A DNA stretch of 6,986 bases from Candidatus Aegiribacteria sp. (GTDB lineage: Bacteria > Fermentibacterota > Fermentibacteria > Fermentibacterales > JCC-6): NCBI GenBank assembly GCA_030600975.1, contig JAUVUL010000092.1, positions 1 through 6,986 on the forward strand, written 5' to 3'. The notes below the pieces were generated by a model. The model ran no database searches. It worked only from the letters and a program-made list of their open reading frames with translations, and had not been told where the DNA came from. Below are positions 1 through 6,277 of this stretch, piece after piece; position 1 is the stretch's first letter, and each line of letters opens with the position of its first letter. The position numbers were made by a program, and so were the translations under genes.

Positions 1-641
1 ATCGATCTTACTTTGCCAGGTATGTCGTGTACAGAAGGAATGTACATACCTGGCAGTGTTGCAAGCCTACGCAGGAGTTTCTTCTTCGAAGCTCCCTGGG
101 CACCAAGGCTTTTAATAGTATCGAGAACAGGACCTACTGATGGTTCTGTTTCCCCTATTACGAAAGCATCCATGAATAGTGACAGAGGCATGGGATTAGC
201 CGTAACTGACGTCCCTCCAGCAATAACCAGGGGCCATTTACTGACTCTTTCTTCAGCCCTTTGCTCTATGTCGGAAAGTTTCATCATCTCCAGGATTCTC
301 AGATAATCGTCCTCACAGGTGGGAGCGAAAACAAGTAGATCACATTGTTTTATCGATTTGCCCGATTCAAGTGTTACTGAGGGATTCCCGTATCTGCTTC
401 TCCAGTGGAATTCATCTTTATCAGGATAGAATGCCCTTTCACAGCAAGTTTCCGGCCAGGAAGCCAGCTGCTTGAAAATACTCTGGAATCTGAGAGAAGA
501 CATTGCAGTGTGGTATTCTCTGGGAGAAGCCAGGATTATTTCAAAGATCCCCTGCCTGGATATGGTATGAGTACATATTTCGTTATCCAGTAGCCTGCGT
601 CGACGTTCATCATAGTATTCGGCTGCAGGTTTTCTGCTCAT
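1..641 (-). CDS. Radical SAM protein, N-terminal part (truncated by the left edge)
   Basis: The frame is open from ATG at 639-641 to the window edge, giving 213 complete codons with no stop. A clear Shine-Dalgarno sequence, GGAGGG (650-655), lies 8 bases upstream. The visible part resembles the N-terminal domain of a family of uncharacterised radical SAM enzymes with a B12-binding-like Rossmann domain. Landmarks are EYHTAMSSLRFQSIF (42-56), CERAFYPD (67-74), LESG (91-94), EDDYLRILEMM (110-120), WPLVIAGGTSVTANPMPL (136-153), FMDAFVIGETE (156-166) and PGMYIPS (197-203). In this family these precede the CxxxCxxC cluster motif, which would lie beyond the edge and is not seen. No DxHxxG cobalamin motif is visible, so B12 binding is unsupported, and the substrate is unknown. 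The usual AFSVSFENDY-like stretch reads VFAPTCEDDY here. It shares the strand of the dcw genes but probably has its own promoter. The coding call is firm; the family call is from remembered motif patterns. Confidence 0.72.
   Translation of the reverse strand, partial: MSRKPAAEYYDERRRRLLDNEICTHTISRQGIFEIILASPREYHTAMSSLRFQSIFKQLASWPETCCERAFYPDKDEFHWRSRYGNPSVTLESGKSIKQCDLLVFAPTCEDDYLRILEMMKLSDIEQRAEERVSKWPLVIAGGTSVTANPMPLSLFMDAFVIGETEPSVGPVLDTIKSLGAQGASKKKLLRRLATLPGMYIPSVHDIPGKVRS
14..55. repeat. 12-bp perfect inverted repeat (hairpin) inside the radical SAM gene
   Basis: TGCCAGGTATGT (14-25) and ACATACCTGGCA (44-55) are exact reverse complements separated by an 18-base loop. The hairpin falls within codons 196-210 of the radical SAM reading frame, covering the PGMY and DIPG segments. 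TGTACA also occurs twice, at 28-33 and 41-46. The stem would fold in the mRNA, but it lacks a T tract and lies inside an open frame, so it is not a terminator. It may simply be a coding coincidence. Confidence 0.6.
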
Positions 642-758
642 TGGTATTACCCTCCATTCTTAGATGCGGGTAATATACGATAATGAAATGAATACTGCTA
701 TATGATGTTGTTATATACATGATATACAAGTGTTTATCATATCACTGATCATATCCGG
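642..758 (-). promoter_or_regulatory. AT-rich intergenic region between ftsZ and the radical SAM gene, possible promoter
   Basis: This 117-base gap is much richer in A and T than the flanking genes. On the minus strand a TATATT hexamer (672-677) lies about 16 bases upstream of the GGAGGG ribosome binding site (650-655) and could serve as a -10 element. I find no convincing -35 at the right spacing. The 8-mer ATCATATC occurs at 736-743 and 748-755, a direct repeat with a 12-base period, and its 7-base core recurs inverted as ATATGAT at 700-706. ATGATA (719-724) and TATCAT (735-740) form a weak 6-bp stem. No GC-rich hairpin followed by a T run is present, so a rho-independent terminator for the dcw transcript is not evident and read-through is possible. 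The promoter call is tentative. Confidence 0.3.
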
Positions 759-1913
759 TCATCGCCTGAAGAATGGTGGCTGCTTTTTCCTTTCCTCCTT
801 TCCGCCAGTTCTGGAGGCTCCAAGAATGAAGGGGATTCTATCTCGTTCAATATCCCTTGCGATACTCTTAGATTGCAGGCTTTCAGGCAATCTGAGATTC
901 ACTGAATCGATTTCAGTATCTTCGACCTCACCGAAACCTGTTGCAATTACCGTAACTTTCAGTTTATCACCCATGCTTTCAACTATGCTGGTTCCAAGTG
1001 ATACGTCAGCCTGCGGCCCTACAGCCTTTGTAACGATTTCTACTGCCTCGTGAAACTCAGCAAATTTCATACCTGAAGAAGCCTGAATACTTACCAGAAG
1101 TGACTGTGCCCCTTCAATCGATACATTCTCCAGAAGCGGATCCGATATGGCTCTGCTCGCTGCTTCGGAAGCACGGTGTTCACCGTTGCAGCAGCCTGTG
1201 CCCATCATGGCGCCTCCACCGGTTGTAATAACCTTCTTGATATCCTGAAAATCAAGGTTCATAAGACCGGGAGATGAGATTATATTCGCTATACCTTCCA
1301 CAGCATCCTTCAGAGTTCTATTGCCCCTCTCTAAAGCATTGAACAGCGTTTCATCATCACCGGCTTCTCGACGCAGACTGTCGTTAGGGATAACGATCAG
1401 AGTATCCACCTCTTTTCGCAAAGCTGATATGCCCTGCTCGGCTCTGTTCTTCTTTACAGAGCCCTCGATCTCGAACGGTCTGGTTACAACTCCGACAGTT
1501 ATGGCATTTAGATCCCTTGCGATGCGAGCCACGACGGGAGCTGCTCCTGTGCCTGTTCCGCCACCCATACCGGCAGCAATGAAAACCATGCTGCAATCCT
1601 GGAGGCTTTCGACGATTTCATCCCTGCTCTCCTCAGCGGAACTCTCGCCCGTTTCAACATTCCCACCGGCCCCCAAACCACCGGTAAGCTTCGGTCCGAG
1701 CTGAACTTTCAGGTCAGGCTCGCAGTTCTGGAGTGCCTGAAGATCAGTATTCATTCCTATATACTCAACGCCCACTATGTCGGCATTCAACATCCTGTCA
1801 ATTGCGTTACATCCGCATCCGCCGATTCCAACCACGACAATTTTGGGCTTGCCGTGATATTCCTCGGTCACGTCAACTATCTGGAGCCTCGGTCCTTTCT
1901 CCTGCGGTATCAT
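759..1913 (-). CDS. ftsZ: Cell division protein FtsZ (tubulin-like GTPase)
   Basis: FtsZ polymerises at midcell into the cytoplasmic ring that organises septal wall synthesis. From the chosen start it has 384 residues, normal for the family. Motifs in order are GIGGCGCNAIDRM (29-41), GGLGAGGN (78-85), the tubulin signature GGGTGTG (117-123), PNDSL (176-180), and the T7 loop NLDFQD (219-224), which carries the acidic residues that trigger GTP hydrolysis in the next subunit; AMMGTG follows at 235-240. The globular part ends near 327. A tail of about 57 residues follows, containing DRIPFIL (358-364) and the basic end QPPFFRR (378-384); either or both may be the FtsA-binding peptide. The ATG at 1911-1913 is preferred because AGGGGAGG (1918-1925) sits 4 bases upstream. 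A GTG at 1931, overlapping the ftsA stop, would add six residues (MNRGGN) encoded largely by that Shine-Dalgarno sequence. Two cysteines after AMMGTG (241-242) are unusual. Identity is very secure. Confidence 0.97.
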   Translation of the reverse strand: MIPQEKGPRLQIVDVTEEYHGKPKIVVVGIGGCGCNAIDRMLNADIVGVEYIGMNTDLQALQNCEPDLKVQLGPKLTGGLGAGGNVETGESSAEESRDEIVESLQDCSMVFIAAGMGGGTGTGAAPVVARIARDLNAITVGVVTRPFEIEGSVKKNRAEQGISALRKEVDTLIVIPNDSLRREAGDDETLFNALERGNRTLKDAVEGIANIISSPGLMNLDFQDIKKVITTGGGAMMGTGCCNGEHRASEAASRAISDPLLENVSIEGAQSLLVSIQASSGMKFAEFHEAVEIVTKAVGPQADVSLGTSIVESMGDKLKVTVIATGFGEVEDTEIDSVNLRLPESLQSKSIARDIERDRIPFILGASRTGGKEERKKQPPFFRR

Positions 1914-1917
1914 ATTT

Positions 1918-1925
1918 CCTCCCCT
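1918..1925 (-). promoter_or_regulatory. Ribosome binding site that decides the ftsZ start
   Basis: AGGGGAGG on the minus strand is a strong Shine-Dalgarno match, followed by AAAT and then ATG at 1911-1913. It lies in the 17-base gap after the ftsA stop. If translation began at the GTG at 1931, this site would be coding sequence for Arg-Gly-Gly. A weaker AAGGA lies about 10 bases upstream of that GTG, so dual initiation cannot be excluded. Confidence 0.7.
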
Positions 1926-1930
1926 GTTCA

Positions 1931-3175
1931 CTATCTGAGTTTCCTTATCAATCCCTTTAACCGTAACGCCGCTTTACTCAGCGGGTTCGATATTTTCCTC
2001 TGCTCATATTCGCTCTCCTCTTCATGTGAAAGCAGTACAAGCCCCACAGCATTGGCAAATTCAGCGCTTTCTATCAGAGAAGACGACACATCTATCCCAC
2101 CCGGTCTTCCCACTTCAACCGGTATGCCGATAATCCTGGATGCCATACTGGTTAATCCTCTCAGGTAAGACGTCCCCCCTGAGAGAACTATTCCCGCAGG
2201 CAGATCCGATTCCTGAATCCCCGCCTGCTTGAGTTCACAGAGTATGTCTCCTATAAGATTACCCGCGCTTCTGTATGCGATTTCATTAATAGCTTCATCT
2301 GTTATGGGGATTGTATTCCTTCCACCGAAGGTACTCACTGTTATTTCCTTCTCATTTGTTTTCGACCTGCGAGCCAGATCAATGTACTCCTTTTTCAGTC
2401 TTTCAGCTTCGTATCTGGGGATGCGAATCTGTTGCAGAGCCCTTGTTATCGATTCTCCTCCGCACGGAATAACTGAAAGATGAGCCAGAACGCCTGAATG
2501 GAATACCGCAATATCGGTTGTATCAGCACCGATATCTGCAAGTACTACTCCTATTTCCATTTCATCTGGAGTCAGAACGGATCTGGCAGCCGCAGAGGCT
2601 GAGGGATAGAGCGCCGAGACGTTCTTCCCTGCATCACGGATTACCTGCTCAAGGTTCAGAACAGCAGTTCTGTCTGCGGTTACCATGTAGATGTCCGCTG
2701 TAAGCCTCTCCGCCCGAAGACCGACAGGAGGCCGCAGAAGTCTGCTGGAACCATCTATTGTGTATCCGCATTTCTCCGTCCTGAGAACCATTGATTCCCT
2801 GGGCAGCTTAATCAGCTGTGCGGTTTCAGTTGCATCTTCAATATCCATCCAGGTCACTTTTCCGGAAACGAATTCATCCTCCCGTTCGACATTCACCGTT
2901 CCCCTGCCGGGGAATCCTCTTACGTGAAGTCCGCTTATCGACACGGCTGTATCGATTATTCTCCATGATGAAAGCGATTCAGCTTCTTCTATAGCGCGGG
3001 ATACAGCTTCAGCAGCACCCGGAAGGTCCACAATCACACCCTCGATTACGCTGCCTGAAGTTGGAGCCTGACCTGCCCCGGTTATATGGAGTATTCCCTC
3101 TTCGTCGGCCTCCGCCACGACACAGATTACGTTCTTGCTCCCAACATCAACTCCGGCATAGATCTCAGGATTCAT
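1931..3175 (-). CDS. ftsA: Cell division protein FtsA (actin-like membrane anchor of FtsZ)
   Basis: FtsA is a cytoplasmic actin-family ATPase that tethers FtsZ filaments to the inner membrane and recruits later divisome proteins. At 414 residues it is close to the usual length. The order is a phosphate-1 motif YAGVDVGSKN (6-15), the FtsA-specific 1C/SHS2 region with VSISGLHVRGFPGRG (78-92), a phosphate-2 motif ADIGADTTDIAVF (213-225), and an adenosine motif IVLSGGTSYLRG (329-340). The C-terminus, SKAALRLKGLIRKLR (400-414), looks like a basic amphipathic helix, fitting the membrane-targeting sequence. The phosphate-2 loop reads GADTTD where GGGTTD or GGNTTD is typical. The ATG at 3173-3175 overlaps the ftsQ stop (ATGA), with a G-rich GGGGGGTGA stretch just upstream, suggesting translational coupling. 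The TAG stop (1931-1933) lies 17 bases before the preferred ftsZ ATG. The pairing with ftsZ makes the identity secure. Confidence 0.95.
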   Translation of the reverse strand: MNPEIYAGVDVGSKNVICVVAEADEEGILHITGAGQAPTSGSVIEGVIVDLPGAAEAVSRAIEEAESLSSWRIIDTAVSISGLHVRGFPGRGTVNVEREDEFVSGKVTWMDIEDATETAQLIKLPRESMVLRTEKCGYTIDGSSRLLRPPVGLRAERLTADIYMVTADRTAVLNLEQVIRDAGKNVSALYPSASAAARSVLTPDEMEIGVVLADIGADTTDIAVFHSGVLAHLSVIPCGGESITRALQQIRIPRYEAERLKKEYIDLARRSKTNEKEITVSTFGGRNTIPITDEAINEIAYRSAGNLIGDILCELKQAGIQESDLPAGIVLSGGTSYLRGLTSMASRIIGIPVEVGRPGGIDVSSSLIESAEFANAVGLVLLSHEEESEYEQRKISNPLSKAALRLKGLIRKLR

Positions 3176-3888
3176 ATTTCACCCCCCTGAGATACTGAAC
3201 TTATCTGCGACTTCCTCAGAACAGCCTGATTCGAGTATCTCATATCCACCTGATACCAGCCTTCGGACTCGGGCAGCGAAGAAACAAGCTGCTGGTAACC
3301 AGTCCATCTTTCGGAAAGTCGATTAATTCCAAGAAGCACTTCACATCCGTCACCAACGAATACAGATAATCCCAGGTCCGTATATCTGAACTTCAGAGAG
3401 TCATATTGCATGTTGAAAGCCCTGAACCACGCTGCGAGTGTCCTCGAAACCGCTGGATCTATCCTTTCCCGGGATTCAACTACAGGCAGACTGTCGGTAA
3501 AAAAGCGAGACGGAAGAACCTCTCCAATGGAGGAAACAGCTCTAACTCCCGATGAGTCACTGACTGCAAAAACAGGTTCAGAGATTCTTATATCAAGTAT
3601 TAGACAGCTCAAGGGCGCCCGATTGACACTTGCGGAATCGATCCCGGGTACATCGGACAGCATCTCCTGCAGTTCAACAGGATCTATCTGCCAGATAGAT
3701 GTCCCGAATAATGGCCTTACAACCTGGCAGATCGCAGATGAGTCGGCATGTCGTACGCCTCTTATGCGTACTGTATCCAGATCGAAAGCACCTCCCCGCT
3801 CGAACCATCTATATCCCATGGCGAGGGCAAATGCCGAAAGCCCTGAAACAAGCAACACCCAGAATGCAGTTCTCCGTCGATACTTCAT
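3172..3888 (-). CDS. ftsQ: Cell division protein FtsQ/DivIB (POTRA domain)
   Basis: FtsQ is a bitopic inner-membrane protein that links the cytoplasmic ring to periplasmic septal synthesis through FtsB and FtsL. The 238-residue product has a short basic cytoplasmic tail (MKYRRR), one membrane span near 8-25, and an FtsQ-type POTRA domain from about 36 to 107. The POTRA begins FDLDTVRIRGVRHADS and includes the PGIDSASVNR turn (81-90) and the strand CLILDIRISEPVFAV (95-109). The C-terminal domain ends with a family-like strand, VDMRYSNQAVLRK (214-226). It is slightly short for the family, and sequence conservation in FtsQ is low, so the call rests on architecture plus position between murC and ftsA. 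The start ATG (3886-3888) overlaps the murC stop by 4 bases, with GAGG about 7 bases upstream; the stop overlaps the ftsA start by 4 bases. Confidence 0.9.
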   Translation of the reverse strand: MKYRRRTAFWVLLVSGLSAFALAMGYRWFERGGAFDLDTVRIRGVRHADSSAICQVVRPLFGTSIWQIDPVELQEMLSDVPGIDSASVNRAPLSCLILDIRISEPVFAVSDSSGVRAVSSIGEVLPSRFFTDSLPVVESRERIDPAVSRTLAAWFRAFNMQYDSLKFRYTDLGLSVFVGDGCEVLLGINRLSERWTGYQQLVSSLPESEGWYQVDMRYSNQAVLRKSQISSVSQGGEI

Positions 3889-5207
3889 TCAACAGCCTCT
3901 ACAAGTTCTCGAGCGAGTGTATCAATACTGCCGGCCCCCATGAATACTATTATTTCAGCCTCTATCTCAACGAGGAGTTTCCCCAGATCATCGGGCATGC
4001 ATAACCTGCAATTACCGCCTGCTCTTACTGATGCATCAGCCACCAGTTTACTGGTGACGCCTGGTATCGGTTTTTCCCTGGCCGGATAAATTGGCAGAAC
4101 GAGAACGCAGTCAACCCTGCTGAGCGCTATACCTGCAGCCTCATACTGAACTGCGGTTCTGGAATAAAGATGAGGCTGGAAAATAACCACGGTTTTTCCG
4201 TCCGATACCTGGGATACTCCCTGAAGAGCGGCTTCAATTTCGTCGGGATGATGCGCATAATCAGAAAGAACAACCGCTGAACCGAACGTACCGATTCGCT
4301 CGAGCCTTCTGGATACACCCGGGAAAGATTCAAGTGCTCGAACCGATTCTCCAGGTTCAACACCTGCAGTTGATGCGAGAGCAATAGCAGTCTCTGCATT
4401 TCTCAGGTTGTGATTCCCAGGAAGAGGCAGATCCCCTTGAACTCCATCGATCACGTATTTCTGATGCCATTTATCTGTTTTCAATGGCCTGCAGAACACC
4501 GAACCTTCCGGCCCTGTTGTGATTACATTTCTTTCAATTCTTCCGGCCCATTTCGCCAGGTCTCTGTGAATGAAAGGAACAATTACTGTTCCTCCTGGAC
4601 GGGTCATTTCCAGGAACACACCGAATGCCACCGACAATGCTTCCGGAGTACCGTAACACTCCAGGTGTTCTATTGCGAAGGATGTAACGGCAGCCGATAC
4701 AGGTCTTAACCTGAGAAATGCTCTGTCATATTCATCGGCTTCAACAACCGTCAGCATGGATCCGGGTCTGAAATTCCCACCCCATGCACAAACTGCTCCA
4801 CCCACCATGACTGTAGGATCGTGACCGGTTTCCTGCAGTATCCATCCTGTCATGGCAGTCGTGGTCGTCTTGCCGTGGGCACCGGCCACTGCAAGGAGTT
4901 GTGAAGCATTCGCAAGTTCTGCAAGGGCTTCGCTCCTTCTTAAAATTGATATCCCCCTTTTTCTGGCAATCATGATCTCCGGAAGATTCAAAGGAATAGC
5001 GGCGCTATAGACAACTCTGTCGACTTTTTCAATATGAGAAGGATCGTGTTTATCCGAGACAGTAATTCCTGCGCTCAGAAGTTCATCAAGATTCTCGACG
5101 GGATTTCTGTCACAGCCGCTGACTTCAAAACCGCGATCCCGGTACCAGAGAGCCAGGGAACTCATTCCGCTGCCACAGATCCCTATGAGATGTACACTGG
5201 TGGCCAT
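3885..5207 (-). CDS. murC: UDP-N-acetylmuramate--L-alanine ligase MurC
   Basis: MurC is the cytoplasmic ATP-dependent ligase that adds L-alanine to UDP-MurNAc, the first step of stem peptide assembly. At 440 residues it is a little short. The N-terminal Rossmann domain opens with HLIGICGSGMSSLA (6-19). The central ATPase domain has the P-loop GAHGKTTTT (109-117), EADEYDRAFL (156-165) with a metal-binding Glu, IEHLECYG (179-186) holding the conserved His181, and GNHNLRNAETA (264-274). The C-terminal domain has DYAHHPDEI (316-324), FQPHLYSRT (343-351), YPAREKPIPGVTS (374-386) and MGAGSI (423-428). FQPHxYSR points to MurC rather than the recycling ligase Mpl. Deviations are GICGSG for GIGGxG, SFAIEHLE where TNIDxDHLD is typical, and SDYAHHP for DDYAHHP. 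The ATG at 5205-5207 shares one base with the murG TAA stop (TAATG), with GGAGGG 6 bases upstream, so coupling to murG is likely. Confidence 0.95.
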   Translation of the reverse strand: MATSVHLIGICGSGMSSLALWYRDRGFEVSGCDRNPVENLDELLSAGITVSDKHDPSHIEKVDRVVYSAAIPLNLPEIMIARKRGISILRRSEALAELANASQLLAVAGAHGKTTTTAMTGWILQETGHDPTVMVGGAVCAWGGNFRPGSMLTVVEADEYDRAFLRLRPVSAAVTSFAIEHLECYGTPEALSVAFGVFLEMTRPGGTVIVPFIHRDLAKWAGRIERNVITTGPEGSVFCRPLKTDKWHQKYVIDGVQGDLPLPGNHNLRNAETAIALASTAGVEPGESVRALESFPGVSRRLERIGTFGSAVVLSDYAHHPDEIEAALQGVSQVSDGKTVVIFQPHLYSRTAVQYEAAGIALSRVDCVLVLPIYPAREKPIPGVTSKLVADASVRAGGNCRLCMPDDLGKLLVEIEAEIIVFMGAGSIDTLARELVEAVE

Positions 5208-6277
5208 TACGAACCCTCCCCTGCAGCGCTGATCACGATTTCCGCAATGGTGCCTGCCGGATTAACAGGCATTATTGTCTCCAGAGATGTTTTCATTCTC
5301 TGAATCGTCCTGTCATCGTTAAGCAGACCTCTTACGATTCTCCAGAGAGAATCAGCGTCGGTACTGTCCTGAATGGAAACGAGAGCTCCACCCTTATCAG
5401 CTATCTCCAGGGCATTCCATTTCTGATGATCATCAGCGGCGGACGGAAGGGGTATGTAGACAGCAGGGATTCTGAACCATGTCAATTCCGCGACGGTCAT
5501 CGCCCCTGAACGGGCTACTGCAATATCAGCAGCCGAGTAGAGAAGTGCCGGATCATCCACAAAATCGATTACATGAATCCTCTGGAGCTCGGATGATTCT
5601 TCGCTAATTCTTTCTTTATCTCTGGTGCCGCACTGAAGCAGTACATATACATTTTCCGGAGCCTTCAGAGCCGCATCATTTATCGCTCTGGCGCCCTGGC
5701 TTCCGCCAAGAAAGAGTACAACCGGGATGCTATTTGGAATATTCAGTTTCTCCCTGGCATAACCTCTATCGTATCTCTCAAGTGAAAGCCTGACAGGATT
5801 GCCGGAGTAAGTGCTTTCTCTCTTGAAACCCGAAGTAGCCGAATGGAAACCTGTAAGCACTTTGTCCGAGAAACGGGAAGCCAGCCTGTTCGCTCTTCCG
5901 GGTATACTGTTCGATTCATGAATTATTGAGGGAATACCCAGGCTGCGTGCAGCAGCAACCGGGAAAAAGGATGGATAACCCCCGGTAGCGAAAAGCACGG
6001 AAGATCCCAGCTTGCGGAGCAGTTTCCTTACCTTGAAGAATTCCCGAACAGCCCTGAAAGGCAGCAACGCAATATCCAGTAAACCTCTGTCAATCCGTGG
6101 AGGGTTCAGAATATGTACGGAGTCGCCGAATTTGTGGTACATCCTCCTGTCAACGGGTCGTGGAGTCGCTATAAAATCGATACTGGTATCAGGATACCTC
6201 TCCCAGATGGCCTCCGCCACGGCAATTGCAGGGCTTATGTGACCACCGGTGCCTCCACCGGCTATGGCAACTCTCAT
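5207..6277 (-). CDS. murG: Lipid II synthase MurG (UDP-GlcNAc--lipid I GlcNAc transferase)
   Basis: MurG is a GT28 glycosyltransferase on the cytoplasmic face of the membrane that transfers GlcNAc from UDP-GlcNAc to lipid I, making lipid II. The 356-residue length is typical. The N-terminal acceptor domain shows the glycine-rich loop GGGTGGHISPAIAVAE (7-22), ATGGYPSFFPVAAA (97-110), HESNSIPGRANR (120-131) and SGNPVR (158-163). The C-terminal donor domain shows LGGSQGARAIN (190-200), ARSGAMTVAEL (255-265) and PLPSAADDHQKWNA (276-289), the UDP-GlcNAc-binding signature. One departure is ATPRPVDRRM (37-46), where many MurG proteins have a G-rich segment with a conserved Glu (GTxxGLE). The ATG at 6275-6277 overlaps the ftsW stop as ATGA, with a G-rich Shine-Dalgarno tract just upstream. 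The TAA stop overlaps the murC start by one base. Its place between ftsW and murC matches many dcw clusters. Confidence 0.96.
   Translation of the reverse strand: MRVAIAGGGTGGHISPAIAVAEAIWERYPDTSIDFIATPRPVDRRMYHKFGDSVHILNPPRIDRGLLDIALLPFRAVREFFKVRKLLRKLGSSVLFATGGYPSFFPVAAARSLGIPSIIHESNSIPGRANRLASRFSDKVLTGFHSATSGFKRESTYSGNPVRLSLERYDRGYAREKLNIPNSIPVVLFLGGSQGARAINDAALKAPENVYVLLQCGTRDKERISEESSELQRIHVIDFVDDPALLYSAADIAVARSGAMTVAELTWFRIPAVYIPLPSAADDHQKWNALEIADKGGALVSIQDSTDADSLWRIVRGLLNDDRTIQRMKTSLETIMPVNPAGTIAEIVISAAGEGS

Noticed and set aside
13..306. Plus-strand frame of 97 codons at the left edge
   Set aside because: It is antisense to the radical SAM gene, which has recognisable family motifs and a ribosome binding site; the plus-strand translation has no recognisable motif.
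700..758. Rho-independent terminator after ftsZ
   Set aside because: Only short AT stems (ATGATA/TATCAT) are present, without a GC-rich stem or a following T run on the minus strand.
1321..1704. Plus-strand 127-codon frame opposite ftsZ
   Set aside because: It is a mirror of the highly conserved FtsZ GTPase region and shows no domain or start signal of its own. The same holds for the plus-strand frames at 730-1053, 1733-1960, 1854-2168, 2229-2483, 2691-2927, 3410-3943, 4410-4709, 5034-5303 and 6113-6415.
3885..5207. Mpl (murein peptide ligase) instead of MurC
   Set aside because: FQPHLYSRT, DYAHHPDEI and the YPAREKPIPGVTS segment, plus location between murG and ftsQ, fit MurC.
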